In this document: positions 41,224 to 48,238 of the stretch, in pieces | Layout of the letters: every line of letters begins with the position of its first letter | Numbering within the stretch: the stretch's first letter is position 1 | Assembly (NCBI RefSeq): GCF_016125955.1 | Contig: NZ_JADEVE010000315.1 | Location: forward strand, 1 to 48,238 | Length of the DNA: 48,238 bases | Direction of reading: 5' to 3' | DNA from: Acetomicrobium sp. S15 = DSM 107314 | GTDB taxonomy: Bacteria > Synergistota > Synergistia > Synergistales > Thermosynergistaceae | The notes under the pieces: model-generated | Database searches by the model: none | Seen by the model: the letters and a program-made list of their open reading frames with translations, nothing else | Told to the model about the DNA's origin: nothing | Translations under genes and position numbers: made by a program

Positions 41224-42192
41224 ATGGGAAGCGTTCTTGTATTCGCCGAGCGAAGGCGTGATGGCATACACCCCATAACGCACGAGCTGTTGGGCAAGGG
41301 AAGGGAACTTGCCGATGCCTTAAATCTCGATGTGCACGCAGCGCTTTTGGGATGCGACCTAAAAGAGGAGTGGGCTCAGGAGTTGATATCCAGAGGCACC
41401 GACATCGTCTTTCTCTTCAATTCACCGACGCTGGCCCATTTCGACCCCACAACCTACAAAGAAAACCTGGTTAAGCTGATCCGAGAGACGAGACCGGAGA
41501 TCGTCCTCTTCGGCGCCACGCATTTGGGCAGATCGCTCGCGCCGCGCGTGGCCGCGGCGCTGGGCACGGGACTCACAGCCGACTGCACGGAACTCGCCCC
41601 GAACGACGATGGCTCGTTGATCCAGATCAGGCCAGCCTTCACTGGCAACATCTTAGCCCACATAAAGACCCGCACCAGACCTCAGATGTCCACGGTGCGC
41701 TACAGGGTCATGAAGCCTCTCCCCCACGATCGCAACAGGCGCGGAAAGGTCGTGCCGATGGAAGCCGTCTCCTGCCCTCCTCCATCGCGCCTGATCCGCG
41801 AGGAGGTGGGTGAAAACATTAGCCTCCCCGACGCGGAGGTCATAGTTTCTGGAGGGAAAGGACTCAAAAACCCCGGAGACTTCGCCATGCTGAAAGAGCT
41901 GGCAGAGCTATTGGGGGGCGTCGTGGGTTCGAGCCGACCTTTGGTAGACCAAGGATGGATCGGCAAAGAGCACCAGGTGGGCTTCAGCGGCAACACCGTG
42001 AGGCCAAAGCTGTATGTAGCATGCGGCATCTCAGGGAGCCCGCAGCATTTGGCCGGCATGCGCGGCTCTGAAACGATCATAGCCATAAACGCAGACCCCT
42101 CAGCACCGATATTTCGCGTGGCCGATTATGGCATCGTGGGCGACCTTTACGAGGTCGTCCCGGCGCTCATAACGGAGTTAAAGAAGAGGTGA
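41224..42192 (+). CDS. etfA: Electron transfer flavoprotein alpha subunit
   Basis: EtfA binds FAD and relays electrons between EtfB and a partner oxidoreductase. The C-terminal FAD domain shows VGSSRPLVDQGWI, HQVGFSGNTVRPKLYVACGI and GSPQHLAGM, all characteristic. ATG 41224 (MGSVLVFAE) is the normal start, with GGGGGGAT 9 bases ahead; the frame extends to ATG 41185 near a TATAAT (41164-41169). There is no ferredoxin-like extension, unlike LctC of Acetobacterium. The next gene, overlapping by the GTGATG junction, is a GlcD-type oxidase. No etfB adjoins; the nearest is at 8302. Confidence 0.94.
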   Translation: MGSVLVFAERRRDGIHPITHELLGKGRELADALNLDVHAALLGCDLKEEWAQELISRGTDIVFLFNSPTLAHFDPTTYKENLVKLIRETRPEIVLFGATHLGRSLAPRVAAALGTGLTADCTELAPNDDGSLIQIRPAFTGNILAHIKTRTRPQMSTVRYRVMKPLPHDRNRRGKVVPMEAVSCPPPSRLIREEVGENISLPDAEVIVSGGKGLKNPGDFAMLKELAELLGGVVGSSRPLVDQGWIGKEHQVGFSGNTVRPKLYVACGISGSPQHLAGMRGSETIIAINADPSAPIFRVADYGIVGDLYEVVPALITELKKR

Positions 42193-43568
42193 TGACATTG
42201 GAGCATATCCTGGAACGGTTAAATGAAATCGTAGGTCCTGATTGGGTAGCGAGCAAACATGAGCTCATAGAGAGGTATCTCTCCGACGAGACCGCCAAAG
42301 GCGTTCGTCCCAAAGCTGCGAGCGATGTGGTGGTGGTAAAACCGTCGAACGCCCAAGAGGTATCGCAGATATTGAAGTTGGCCACAGACGCCGGGGTGCC
42401 GGTCTTTCCGAGGGGTGGCGGCACCGGCCTGTGCGGCGGCGCCGTCCCCACGAGAAGCGGCATAGTCCTTTCCCTTGAGCGCATGGATAAGATCGCAGAG
42501 GTAGATAGGGACAATCTCATGGTCACAGCAGAAGCAGGTGTCACACTTGGCCAATTGGAAGAGGCCGTCGAGGCGTCGGGGTTATTCTTCCCTCCCCACC
42601 CTGGGGACGAAGGAGCACAACTCGGCGGCATGATAGCCTGCAACGCAGGCGGCTCCAGAGCAGTAAAATATGGCATTATGAGAAATTACGTAAGGGGATT
42701 GGAAGTCGTCGTGCCCACCGGCGAGATCCTGCAGCTCGGCGGCAAGCTCCTCAAGGATAATTCCGGTTACGACCTGATGCACCTCATCATAGGAAGCGAG
42801 GGCACCTTAGGCGTGATAACACAGGCTACGCTGAGGCTGTATCCGGCCTTCGCATCCACGGCCACCCTGATAATCCCCTTCGAGAGCCGACATGCGGCCG
42901 TGGACGTCGTTCCCAAGATGTTGCAGATGGGCATCATCCCCCTCGCCGTCGAATATGTGGAAAAAGACCTCGTCAAACTCTCGGCCCAGGCATTGGGCTT
43001 GAATTGGCCCTGCGAAGAGGGCTCTGCTCAGCTTCTGATCACCCTGGCTGGCGAAAACGAAGAAATTGTATATGACCAGTGCGAAAAGATCGCGGAGCTC
43101 GCAGGAAATTCTGGCGCAGCTGAGGCGATAATTGCGGAGCGGCGCGAAGAGCAGGGAAACATTTTGAAGGTGAGGAGCGAGATCTACACCGCCTTAAAGC
43201 CAAAGACGTTCGATATCATGGACGCAGCCGTTCCGCCGGCCGAGATGGGACACTTCATGGATGCCATAGACGAGATCGCATCGCGCTTCGGGACGAAGAT
43301 ACCCCTCTACGGGCACGCCGCCGACGGCAACCTCCACGCCCACATTATGGATGACGTCCCGCCAAAAGACGCAGACGCCATAAAGCTCGCCATATACAAA
43401 GAGGGCGTAAGGCTTGGGGGTAAAATCACTGCGGAGCACGGGGTGGGCAAGATCAGAAACGACCTCCTTCAACTCTGCCTTCCTCCCAAGGCCATAGAAC
43501 TGATGAAGGCGATAAAGGGCGCCTTCGACCCGAAGGGCATATTGAACCCGGACTGCGCCCTTTCGTAA
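42189..43568 (+). CDS. glcD: FAD-linked oxidase/2-hydroxyacid dehydrogenase, GlcD type
   Basis: A 459-residue FAD-dependent oxidoreductase of the GlcD/LctD family, oxidising glycolate, D- or L-lactate or another 2-hydroxyacid. The FAD type-4 domain shows FPRGGGTGLCGGA and PPHPGDEGAQLGGMIACNAGG; the C-terminal cap has GHAADGNLHAHI (His-x-x-x-x-x-x-His metal/substrate site) and FDPKGILNPD. It starts at GTG 42189, ATG 42192 or TTG 42198; the last has the best spacing from AGAGGTG. Coupled to etfA, so electrons probably go to the Etf. It ends at a hairpin terminator. Confidence 0.9.
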   Translation: MMTLEHILERLNEIVGPDWVASKHELIERYLSDETAKGVRPKAASDVVVVKPSNAQEVSQILKLATDAGVPVFPRGGGTGLCGGAVPTRSGIVLSLERMDKIAEVDRDNLMVTAEAGVTLGQLEEAVEASGLFFPPHPGDEGAQLGGMIACNAGGSRAVKYGIMRNYVRGLEVVVPTGEILQLGGKLLKDNSGYDLMHLIIGSEGTLGVITQATLRLYPAFASTATLIIPFESRHAAVDVVPKMLQMGIIPLAVEYVEKDLVKLSAQALGLNWPCEEGSAQLLITLAGENEEIVYDQCEKIAELAGNSGAAEAIIAERREEQGNILKVRSEIYTALKPKTFDIMDAAVPPAEMGHFMDAIDEIASRFGTKIPLYGHAADGNLHAHIMDDVPPKDADAIKLAIYKEGVRLGGKITAEHGVGKIRNDLLQLCLPPKAIELMKAIKGAFDPKGILNPDCALS

Positions 43569-43572
43569 AAGC

Positions 43573-43615
43573 ACCCCTATACGCGGGGAGCACTGCCTCT
43601 TTCGCGCATAGGGGT
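43573..43615. terminator. Hairpin between convergent glcD and gdhA
   Basis: ACCCCTATACGCG (43573-43585) pairs with CGCGCATAGGGGT (43603-43615), 12 of 13 positions, with a 17-base loop. It sits between the convergent stop codons and is followed by TAAAA on the plus strand rather than a T run, so it suits the minus-strand gene at least as well as glcD. Confidence 0.6.
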
Positions 43616-43664
43616 TAAAACACCACTGATGGCCTTTTATGCAGCATAGCCAATGGCACACAAA

Positions 43665-44909
43665 TTAAGGCCAAATGCCGCGGAACCGCATCGCCGAGGC
43701 TATCCTTCCTATGGCTTGCACGTAGGCAGCCTGGCGCATCCTGATTTTATAATTGTTCTTAATCGCCCATATATCGTGGAAGGATTGCACAATCCTCTCT
43801 TCGAGCCTTTCTTGGACCATCTTTTCAGACCAGTAATCGCCCGTCCTTCCCTGGACCCACTCGAAGTAACTCACTATAACTCCGCCGGCGTTTGCCAGCA
43901 CGTCGGGCAGTATAAGAACGCCCTTGTCCGACAAAATTGCCTCTGCTTCCGGAGTCGTAGGCCCGTTGGCCAACTCCAACATCACTTTTGCCTTTATATC
44001 GTTGGCGTTAGACTCCGTTATCATGCCTTCCAAAGCCGCGGGAATGAGCACGTCGACATCCACCCTCAACAAGTCTTCGCCGGAGATCGTCTCACTACCG
44101 GGGAAACCTACCACAGAGCGGGTCCTCAGTTTGTGTTCTTTTACTTTATCGTACGAAAGTCCATTGGGGTTATATATAGCGCCCTTGCTGTCCGATACGG
44201 CTACAACTTTTAAGCCCATCCCCTGGAGCAATTGGTGAACGAAACTGCCGGCGTTGCCGTATCCCTGTATAGCGCACGTAAGGTCTTTACCGTGAAGGCC
44301 CAATTCTTTCAGCGCCTCGCGCAGGATGAATACACCGCCCTGGGCCGTGGCCGTCCCTCGGCCGAGGGAACCGCCCACCTCTATGGGTTTGCCCGTTATG
44401 ACAGATGGCTCGCTAAAGCCCTTGACTTTCTCATAAGTATCCGCTATCCACGCCATAGTCTGGGCATTGGTGTTTACGTCAGGGGCTGGGATATCGTAAT
44501 CCGTACCTATAAAGCGAGACACGCCTAAAGCGTAAGCCCTCGTAAGTTTTTCGAGTTCGCCCGTCGAAAGCTCGGCAGGATTACAACTGATGCCGCCCTT
44601 GGCTCCACCTAAGGGAAGGCGCACCACCGCGCACTTTATGGTCATCCAGCCGGAGAGCGCTATCACTTCGTCCCTATTCACCTGAACGTGATAGCGGATG
44701 CCTCCTTTATACGGGCCTAAGGCATTGTTAAAATGGCTCCGCCACGCCTTGAACATCTTTACCGACCCGTCGTCCAGCCGCACCGGTAGGGAAAGCTCCA
44801 ACACCTCTTTCGGCTCTTTCAAAATATCGAAATACTCCTGATCGATCTTAAGAAATGGCGCTGCTTCATCAATTTGTTGTTTGAACATCTCATATGGATT
44901 TCGCTGCAT
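43665..44909 (-). CDS. gdhA: Glu/Leu/Phe/Val dehydrogenase (glutamate dehydrogenase)
   Basis: A 414-residue NAD(P)-dependent amino acid dehydrogenase that interconverts glutamate and 2-oxoglutarate plus ammonia, central to amino acid fermentation. PYKGGIRYH (Lys68), KCAVVRLPLGGAKGGI with catalytic Lys104, PAPDVNT and the Rossmann GYGNAG are visible. Length fits the hexameric bacterial/archaeal type. AGGAGGAG precedes the ATG. It stands alone on the minus strand. Confidence 0.94.
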   Translation of the reverse strand: MQRNPYEMFKQQIDEAAPFLKIDQEYFDILKEPKEVLELSLPVRLDDGSVKMFKAWRSHFNNALGPYKGGIRYHVQVNRDEVIALSGWMTIKCAVVRLPLGGAKGGISCNPAELSTGELEKLTRAYALGVSRFIGTDYDIPAPDVNTNAQTMAWIADTYEKVKGFSEPSVITGKPIEVGGSLGRGTATAQGGVFILREALKELGLHGKDLTCAIQGYGNAGSFVHQLLQGMGLKVVAVSDSKGAIYNPNGLSYDKVKEHKLRTRSVVGFPGSETISGEDLLRVDVDVLIPAALEGMITESNANDIKAKVMLELANGPTTPEAEAILSDKGVLILPDVLANAGGVIVSYFEWVQGRTGDYWSEKMVQERLEERIVQSFHDIWAIKNNYKIRMRQAAYVQAIGRIASAMRFRGIWP

Positions 44910-45352
44910 CTCCTAAACTCCTCCTCTGCTCGATAAAAGATAAAATATGATGGCACTATGATGAAACTTACCTTATAACCAGCCAAAGCCCCGATTAAAG
45001 CAACATCGCCACCCCCCATCAAGCGGCCGAGAATCTAAAAAATAATGGGGTAAATTTTAATCACCTTTCTTAAAAATTGCAAGCCCCCAGTAAACAAAAT
45101 TTCACTCCATCGACCCGCCAATGTTGAAGCCGCTTTTAAAAGCCCTTTCGCATCGCGAACGACCACGGTGGCGTGTATTTTACGCGCCCTTTGCTTCAAG
45201 CTCTGGCCCTTGCGCCAACGATATGCTGCGGCGCCGAAAAGCAAACCTGCTTTAAACTTAACAGCACCGCCACATCGTTGCACTATATCAAGGCTGTTCG
45301 CTATGTTGTTTTTTCTGAAATAATAACTTTCTCAATTCTGAAAAACATAAGC
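44910..45352. other. Spacer upstream of gdhA
   Basis: The 443-base gap between the aminotransferase stop and the gdhA start holds one possible small frame (45035-45283, described separately). No strong promoter or terminator stands out. The gdhA leader next to the gene is AT-rich. Confidence 0.35.
45035..45283 (-). CDS. Possible small basic protein
   Basis: An 82-residue frame starting with GTG at 45283 and lying upstream of gdhA on the same strand. It begins with a Cys-containing short stretch, then KFKAGLLFGAAAYRWRKGQS, which looks like a short membrane-associated helix with a basic flank, then a long helical Arg/Lys/Ala part. No family was recognised, and no Shine-Dalgarno sequence lies before the start. 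The composition is protein-like, but it may be a remnant or chance frame. Confidence 0.25.
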   Translation of the reverse strand: MQRCGGAVKFKAGLLFGAAAYRWRKGQSLKQRARKIHATVVVRDAKGLLKAASTLAGRWSEILFTGGLQFLRKVIKIYPIIF

Positions 45353-46444
45353 TTATTTGGTGCCGATATCCGCCAAGGCTTTATCCAGCATTTCGAGGCC
45401 TTTCTCGATTTCCTCCCTGTCGCCACCAAAACCCAAACGGAAATAACGTGGCATCTTAAAACAATACCCTGGCACCACAAACGTTTTATACCGCTCTATC
45501 AGCAATGTGCACAAATCTTCAGAACTTTTATCTTCGACGAGGCGCGGGAAACCTACTACACCTCCGGCTGGGGAGATCCATTCAACGTCGCTTCTCTCTC
45601 GTATCCATTTGTCCATAATTTTGTAATTCGTATAGACCGTCTTTCTTGCTTTCTCCAAGAAAGACTGCTTTCGCTCTAATATGGCAAAAGCAATCTTTTC
45701 GCTGACGGATGAATTGCAGATCGTGATTTGTTCTCGAACGGCACGGACTGAATCGATCAACGACTCCAGGCCTGCGACCCAGCCTATTCTTATCCCGGGA
45801 ACGCCAAAAGCTTTAGACATACTGGAAACGCTAATAGCTCGGGGGCTTATCGTTGCAGCCAGCGGTGGAGGTGTATCGAATGCCAGATCTCGATACGTTT
45901 CGTCCATCAACAGATATAAGTTCCTCGATTCGACAAATCGAATGACTTCATTCAGCTCGCTCTCCGTAATCACAGATCCCGTGGGGTTATTCGGATGTGT
46001 CAGGCATACCAACTTCGTGTTGGGTTTAATCTCTTCCTTTAACCTTTCCAGATTGAGCCGGAAACCCTCTTCATACCTGAGGAAATATAAGGACACGTCC
46101 CGCTCAAGGGAGCTTGGGATTTCGTAAAGGGAGGGATAATTCGGAGCCTCGACTACCACGTGATCTTGGCGCCCCAACAGAGAAGCCATAACCGCGAAGA
46201 TCGATTCGCTCGCACCGTTGGTTACCGCGACCTGGGACATTTTCAACCCAGGAAAATCACTGGCAATCAGCTCGCGCAGTTCAGGAGCGCCTTTATGATG
46301 ACCATATCGCAATTCTATATTGGAAAAATCAAGACCAAGATCGCCCGTAGAAAAGAATTTTATGCCGCTTTCACCGATGTCATAGTCAAATTCAAATTGG
46401 TATCGATCAAACCAGTCCTCAAGTTCCATTCTTTTGAATGTCAC
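45353..46444 (-). CDS. PLP-dependent aminotransferase, class I/II
   Basis: A fold-type I aminotransferase of about 363 residues exchanging amino groups between an amino acid and a 2-oxo acid. PLP-binding features are HPNNPTGSV, the DETYRD segment with the pyridine-N Asp, the Schiff-base Lys in SSMSKAFG and the following GIRIGWV. GTG 46444 is the likely start, 8 bases after AAGGAGG; a second GTG at 46450 is too close and an ATG at 46429 is possible. Substrate not readable; it may feed gdhA-linked transamination, though the genes are separate. Confidence 0.9.
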   Translation of the reverse strand: MTFKRMELEDWFDRYQFEFDYDIGESGIKFFSTGDLGLDFSNIELRYGHHKGAPELRELIASDFPGLKMSQVAVTNGASESIFAVMASLLGRQDHVVVEAPNYPSLYEIPSSLERDVSLYFLRYEEGFRLNLERLKEEIKPNTKLVCLTHPNNPTGSVITESELNEVIRFVESRNLYLLMDETYRDLAFDTPPPLAATISPRAISVSSMSKAFGVPGIRIGWVAGLESLIDSVRAVREQITICNSSVSEKIAFAILERKQSFLEKARKTVYTNYKIMDKWIRERSDVEWISPAGGVVGFPRLVEDKSSEDLCTLLIERYKTFVVPGYCFKMPRYFRLGFGGDREEIEKGLEMLDKALADIGTK

Positions 46445-46661
46445 TTCCACAACCTCCTTGTAATGTCACCATGTAATATTTAAGGTCGAACTATATCGTC
46501 CTTCAGTTTTTTTGTCAACGCACTCTGAGTATTTAAGGATTTTGCAATTTGAGACTTCTAAAATTAAAACGTTCACATTTATTGGGTTCGTGGGCCTGGA
46601 TTGACAAAAGCAAGGGGGAAGTTTCAAGATTAGGTAAAATAATAAGACGAGGTGAAAAGAC

Positions 46662-47207
46662 ATGATAGAATTTCCAATTTCTAAGGCATTCCAATTTATA
46701 GAACCGGGCCCGGTGGTCTTGGTGTCTACCGCCCACAAGGGAAAGGCCAACGTAATGACGCTGAGTTGGCACACGGTAATAGACTTTACGCCACTTATAG
46801 GCTGCGTTATAGGCCCCTGGGATTGGAGCTATAACGCCCTCATGGCCACAAGAGAGTGCGTCATCGCTGTGCCCACTGTTGACCTGTTAGAAAAGGTTGT
46901 GGACATAGGAAACTGTTCTGGGAAAGACGTGGACAAATTCGCACGCTTTGGACTTACGCCCCTGCCGGCCAAAGACGTCCAGGCTCCTCTTATTGCCGAG
47001 TGCCTCGCTAACATAGAATGCCGCGTGGTCGATACCACCCTCACCGATAAATATGGATTATCCATCTTAGAAGGGGTGAGGGCATGGATCGACCCTGACC
47101 GCAAAGAGCGCAGGACATGCCACGCCAACGGAGATGGAACGTTCGTAGTCGACGGAGAGACAATAGACTTAAAAGAAAGGATGGTCAAGTGGCAGGATAC
47201 GCTTTAA
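46662..47207 (+). CDS. Flavin reductase-like FMN-binding protein (flavoredoxin family)
   Basis: A 181-residue split-barrel FMN-binding protein of the flavoredoxin/flavin reductase family common in anaerobes. Visible are GPVVLVSTAHKGKANVMTLS, the substrate/flavin loop near the N-terminus, and CVIAVPTVDLLEKVVDIGNC. GAGGTG precedes the ATG. It probably handles reduced flavin or an FMN-dependent electron transfer; partners are unknown. It is monocistronic, divergent from the aminotransferase. Confidence 0.88.
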   Translation: MIEFPISKAFQFIEPGPVVLVSTAHKGKANVMTLSWHTVIDFTPLIGCVIGPWDWSYNALMATRECVIAVPTVDLLEKVVDIGNCSGKDVDKFARFGLTPLPAKDVQAPLIAECLANIECRVVDTTLTDKYGLSILEGVRAWIDPDRKERRTCHANGDGTFVVDGETIDLKERMVKWQDTL

Positions 47208-47236
47208 CCCCCAAGCCAAAGTGGAGCGCGCAAACT

Positions 47237-47689
47237 TTAAGGTTCTTTGGGCTTCCTCCAAGCCGCCACTTCCCAAGGTTCAATTGGGCCAGGAACTACC
47301 CTCATTAACGGGTGAGGGTCTACGTTTGTAACAGAGCAAAGGCTGCGATACCGCTCAATGTCTCGCACTTTAAGTTTGGCCAAAAGATGCTCCCATTCAT
47401 AATTAAGCTGCCCGTCGGTAACGGGAATTAGCGTGTGTTCTTTTACGGGCAATAACTTACTGCTATCGAAGCGGTAGTTTCGAGCACGAGACTCGGCAAG
47501 CACAAATTGCAAATAGGCATTTATAGCGCCGACCGGGTCGGGTTGGTTTCTAAAACGCAACAGTTGCGGGTGAAAGCGATAGCCACAAGCCTCACCCTCG
47601 AGCACTGTCTTGGCCAACAACCCCTCCCGCCAAAGCGCTACCAGCCCTTTACCGTCCAAATAACGAGGATGCAGCGACCACAGCCTCAT
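47237..47689 (-). CDS. Pyrimidine dimer DNA glycosylase/endonuclease V-family protein
   Basis: A 150-residue protein of the Pyr_excise family (T4 DenV-related). The N-terminus MRLWSLHPRYLDGKGLVALW is the family hallmark, followed by GYRFHPQLLRF and YLQFVLAESRARNY. T4 DenV uses its N-terminal amine to excise UV dimers, but chromosomal members of this type are mostly uncharacterised. GGTGAGG precedes the ATG. It is convergent with the flavin reductase gene. Confidence 0.78.
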   Translation of the reverse strand: MRLWSLHPRYLDGKGLVALWREGLLAKTVLEGEACGYRFHPQLLRFRNQPDPVGAINAYLQFVLAESRARNYRFDSSKLLPVKEHTLIPVTDGQLNYEWEHLLAKLKVRDIERYRSLCSVTNVDPHPLMRVVPGPIEPWEVAAWRKPKEP

Positions 47690-47855
47690 AAATGCCTCAC
47701 CAACATGATAAAATCTTGGTAAAAACTATTTCACAGCACATTAAAGCTTTTCAAGAGCACAACTAAACTAATTCAGGCTCATCCAAGGTGGTCATTCTTA
47801 CGTTGCCTGATAATTAAGGACCTTGCAAATTTCACAAACTTTTTATCAACTACGT

Positions 47856-48140
47856 TTAGCTTTTTAGGAGGTTTCGAAACTCCAAAAATCCACGGCTGCC
47901 GAGATAGTGGATAATTCGCTTAGCTTCCTCCCTGACAACTTCATGCCGCAAAGCAACTTCGAGAATATGACTAACATGCTTACGTCCCATATCGATTGTC
48001 CAACCCTCTCGGCCTCCTTCGGCAATCTTTCTCAAGCATTTAACGGATTCTACAGGATATGTTTCTACAAAACTGGCTAGATGCTCTAGAACCATATCAT
48101 CAGGGCTTATTTTAGGGAAGAGTCTGCTGAAAAAACCCAT
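47856..48140 (-). CDS. Small helical hypothetical protein, possibly a C-terminal remnant
   Basis: A 94-residue frame of all-helical character ending EEAKRIIHYLGSRGFLEFRNLL. The pattern of helical pairs with LASFVETYPVESVKCLRKIA and a Gly-Arg-Gly-Trp turn resembles the end of larger HEAT-like repeat proteins, including some NTPase-linked ones, but no family is assigned. GGGAG directly abuts the ATG, a poor arrangement; an in-frame stop lies just upstream, so this is all of the frame. It could be a complete small gene or the tail of a deleted large gene. Confidence 0.45.
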   Translation of the reverse strand: MGFFSRLFPKISPDDMVLEHLASFVETYPVESVKCLRKIAEGGREGWTIDMGRKHVSHILEVALRHEVVREEAKRIIHYLGSRGFLEFRNLLKS

Positions 48141-48196
48141 CTCCCTTACTTTATGGTATCATAATACTCAAGAAGCTAACAGCTGCACAGGAGGTC

Positions 48197-48238
48197 ATGC
48201 CCTTGTTAGGACGTAGATCGAATCAAGCGACATTCTTC
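48197..48238 (+). CDS. Start of a gene truncated by the right edge
   Basis: AGGAGGTC ends directly before an ATG at 48197 and the frame stays open for 14 codons to the window end. The visible residues (MPLLGRRSNQATFF) do not identify a family. Confidence 0.4.
   Translation, partial: MPLLGRRSNQATFF

Noticed and set aside
43653-44213. A 186-codon plus-strand frame
   Set aside because: Antisense to gdhA, His/Pro/Arg-rich, no family pattern.
46600-46645. TTGACA ahead of the flavin reductase gene
   Set aside because: The best -10 candidate, TAAAAT, is too far away for a standard spacer; promoter not called.
1-48238. CRISPR arrays, rRNA, tRNA and intact insertion sequences
   Set aside because: Looked for regularly spaced repeats, cloverleaf-like sequence and transposase frames and found none that hold up.

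Overview
The window looks like chromosomal DNA of an anaerobic, amino-acid and organic-acid fermenting bacterium. Rubrerythrin, an NAD(P)-type glutamate dehydrogenase, three tripartite (TRAP-type) uptake systems, several amidohydrolases, two IclR regulators and Etf/FAD-oxidase electron-transfer genes point that way. The gene content and moderate GC suggest the phylum Synergistota (Acetomicrobium/Anaerobaculum-like). This is inference from gene style only; the window has no rRNA, tRNA or other phylogenetic marker.

Layout. 1-8.3 kb: start of a membrane protein gene (minus strand), an FMN-dependent alpha-hydroxy-acid dehydrogenase, rubrerythrin, a GtrA-GT39 membrane glycosyltransferase, and a minus-strand operon of dehydratase (IlvD/Edd family), SDR dehydrogenase and N-acyl-D-amino-acid deacylase. 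A lone etfB lies at 8.3-9.1 kb. 9.4-17.6 kb: a visibly more AT-rich minus-strand block with an isocitrate-lyase-family lyase, IclR regulator, TAXI binding protein, fused TRAP permease and citrate-lyase subunits citD, citE and citF. Degenerate related intergenic repeats lie on both sides. 18.1-18.7 kb: a DUF433 antitoxin with a frameshifted DUF5615 (PIN-like) partner. 18.9-25.5 kb: a second minus-strand catabolic unit of IclR, allantoinase/hydantoinase-like cyclic amidohydrolase, DctP-DctQ-DctM transporter and an M20 N-carbamoyl-amino-acid/allantoate amidohydrolase.

25.8-35.3 kb: a compact plus-strand phosphonate operon, phnD-phnC-phnE-phnG-phnH-phnI-phnJ-phnK-phnL-phnM, with mostly overlapping start and stop codons. 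It ends in a TIM-barrel metalloprotein with endonuclease-IV-like ligands. phnN, phnO, phnP and phnF are absent here. The import genes, nucleosidase complex (PhnGHI plus PhnL), PhnM and the radical-SAM PhnJ would take a phosphonate to 5-phosphoribosyl-1,2-cyclic phosphate. The TIM-barrel protein is a candidate for the otherwise missing cyclic-phosphate hydrolase, and is the strongest candidate for something undescribed.

35.3-41.0 kb: a minus-strand unit of zinc alcohol dehydrogenase, GT2-GtrA-GT39 fusion glycosyltransferase, GHMP sugar kinase and NAD-dependent epimerase, apparently making and transferring a lipid-linked sugar. 41.2-43.6 kb: etfA plus a GlcD-type FAD oxidase (plus strand), without etfB beside them. 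43.7-48.2 kb: glutamate dehydrogenase, class I/II aminotransferase, flavin reductase-like protein, pyrimidine-dimer glycosylase-like protein, a small helical hypothetical protein and the start of a further plus-strand gene at the right edge.
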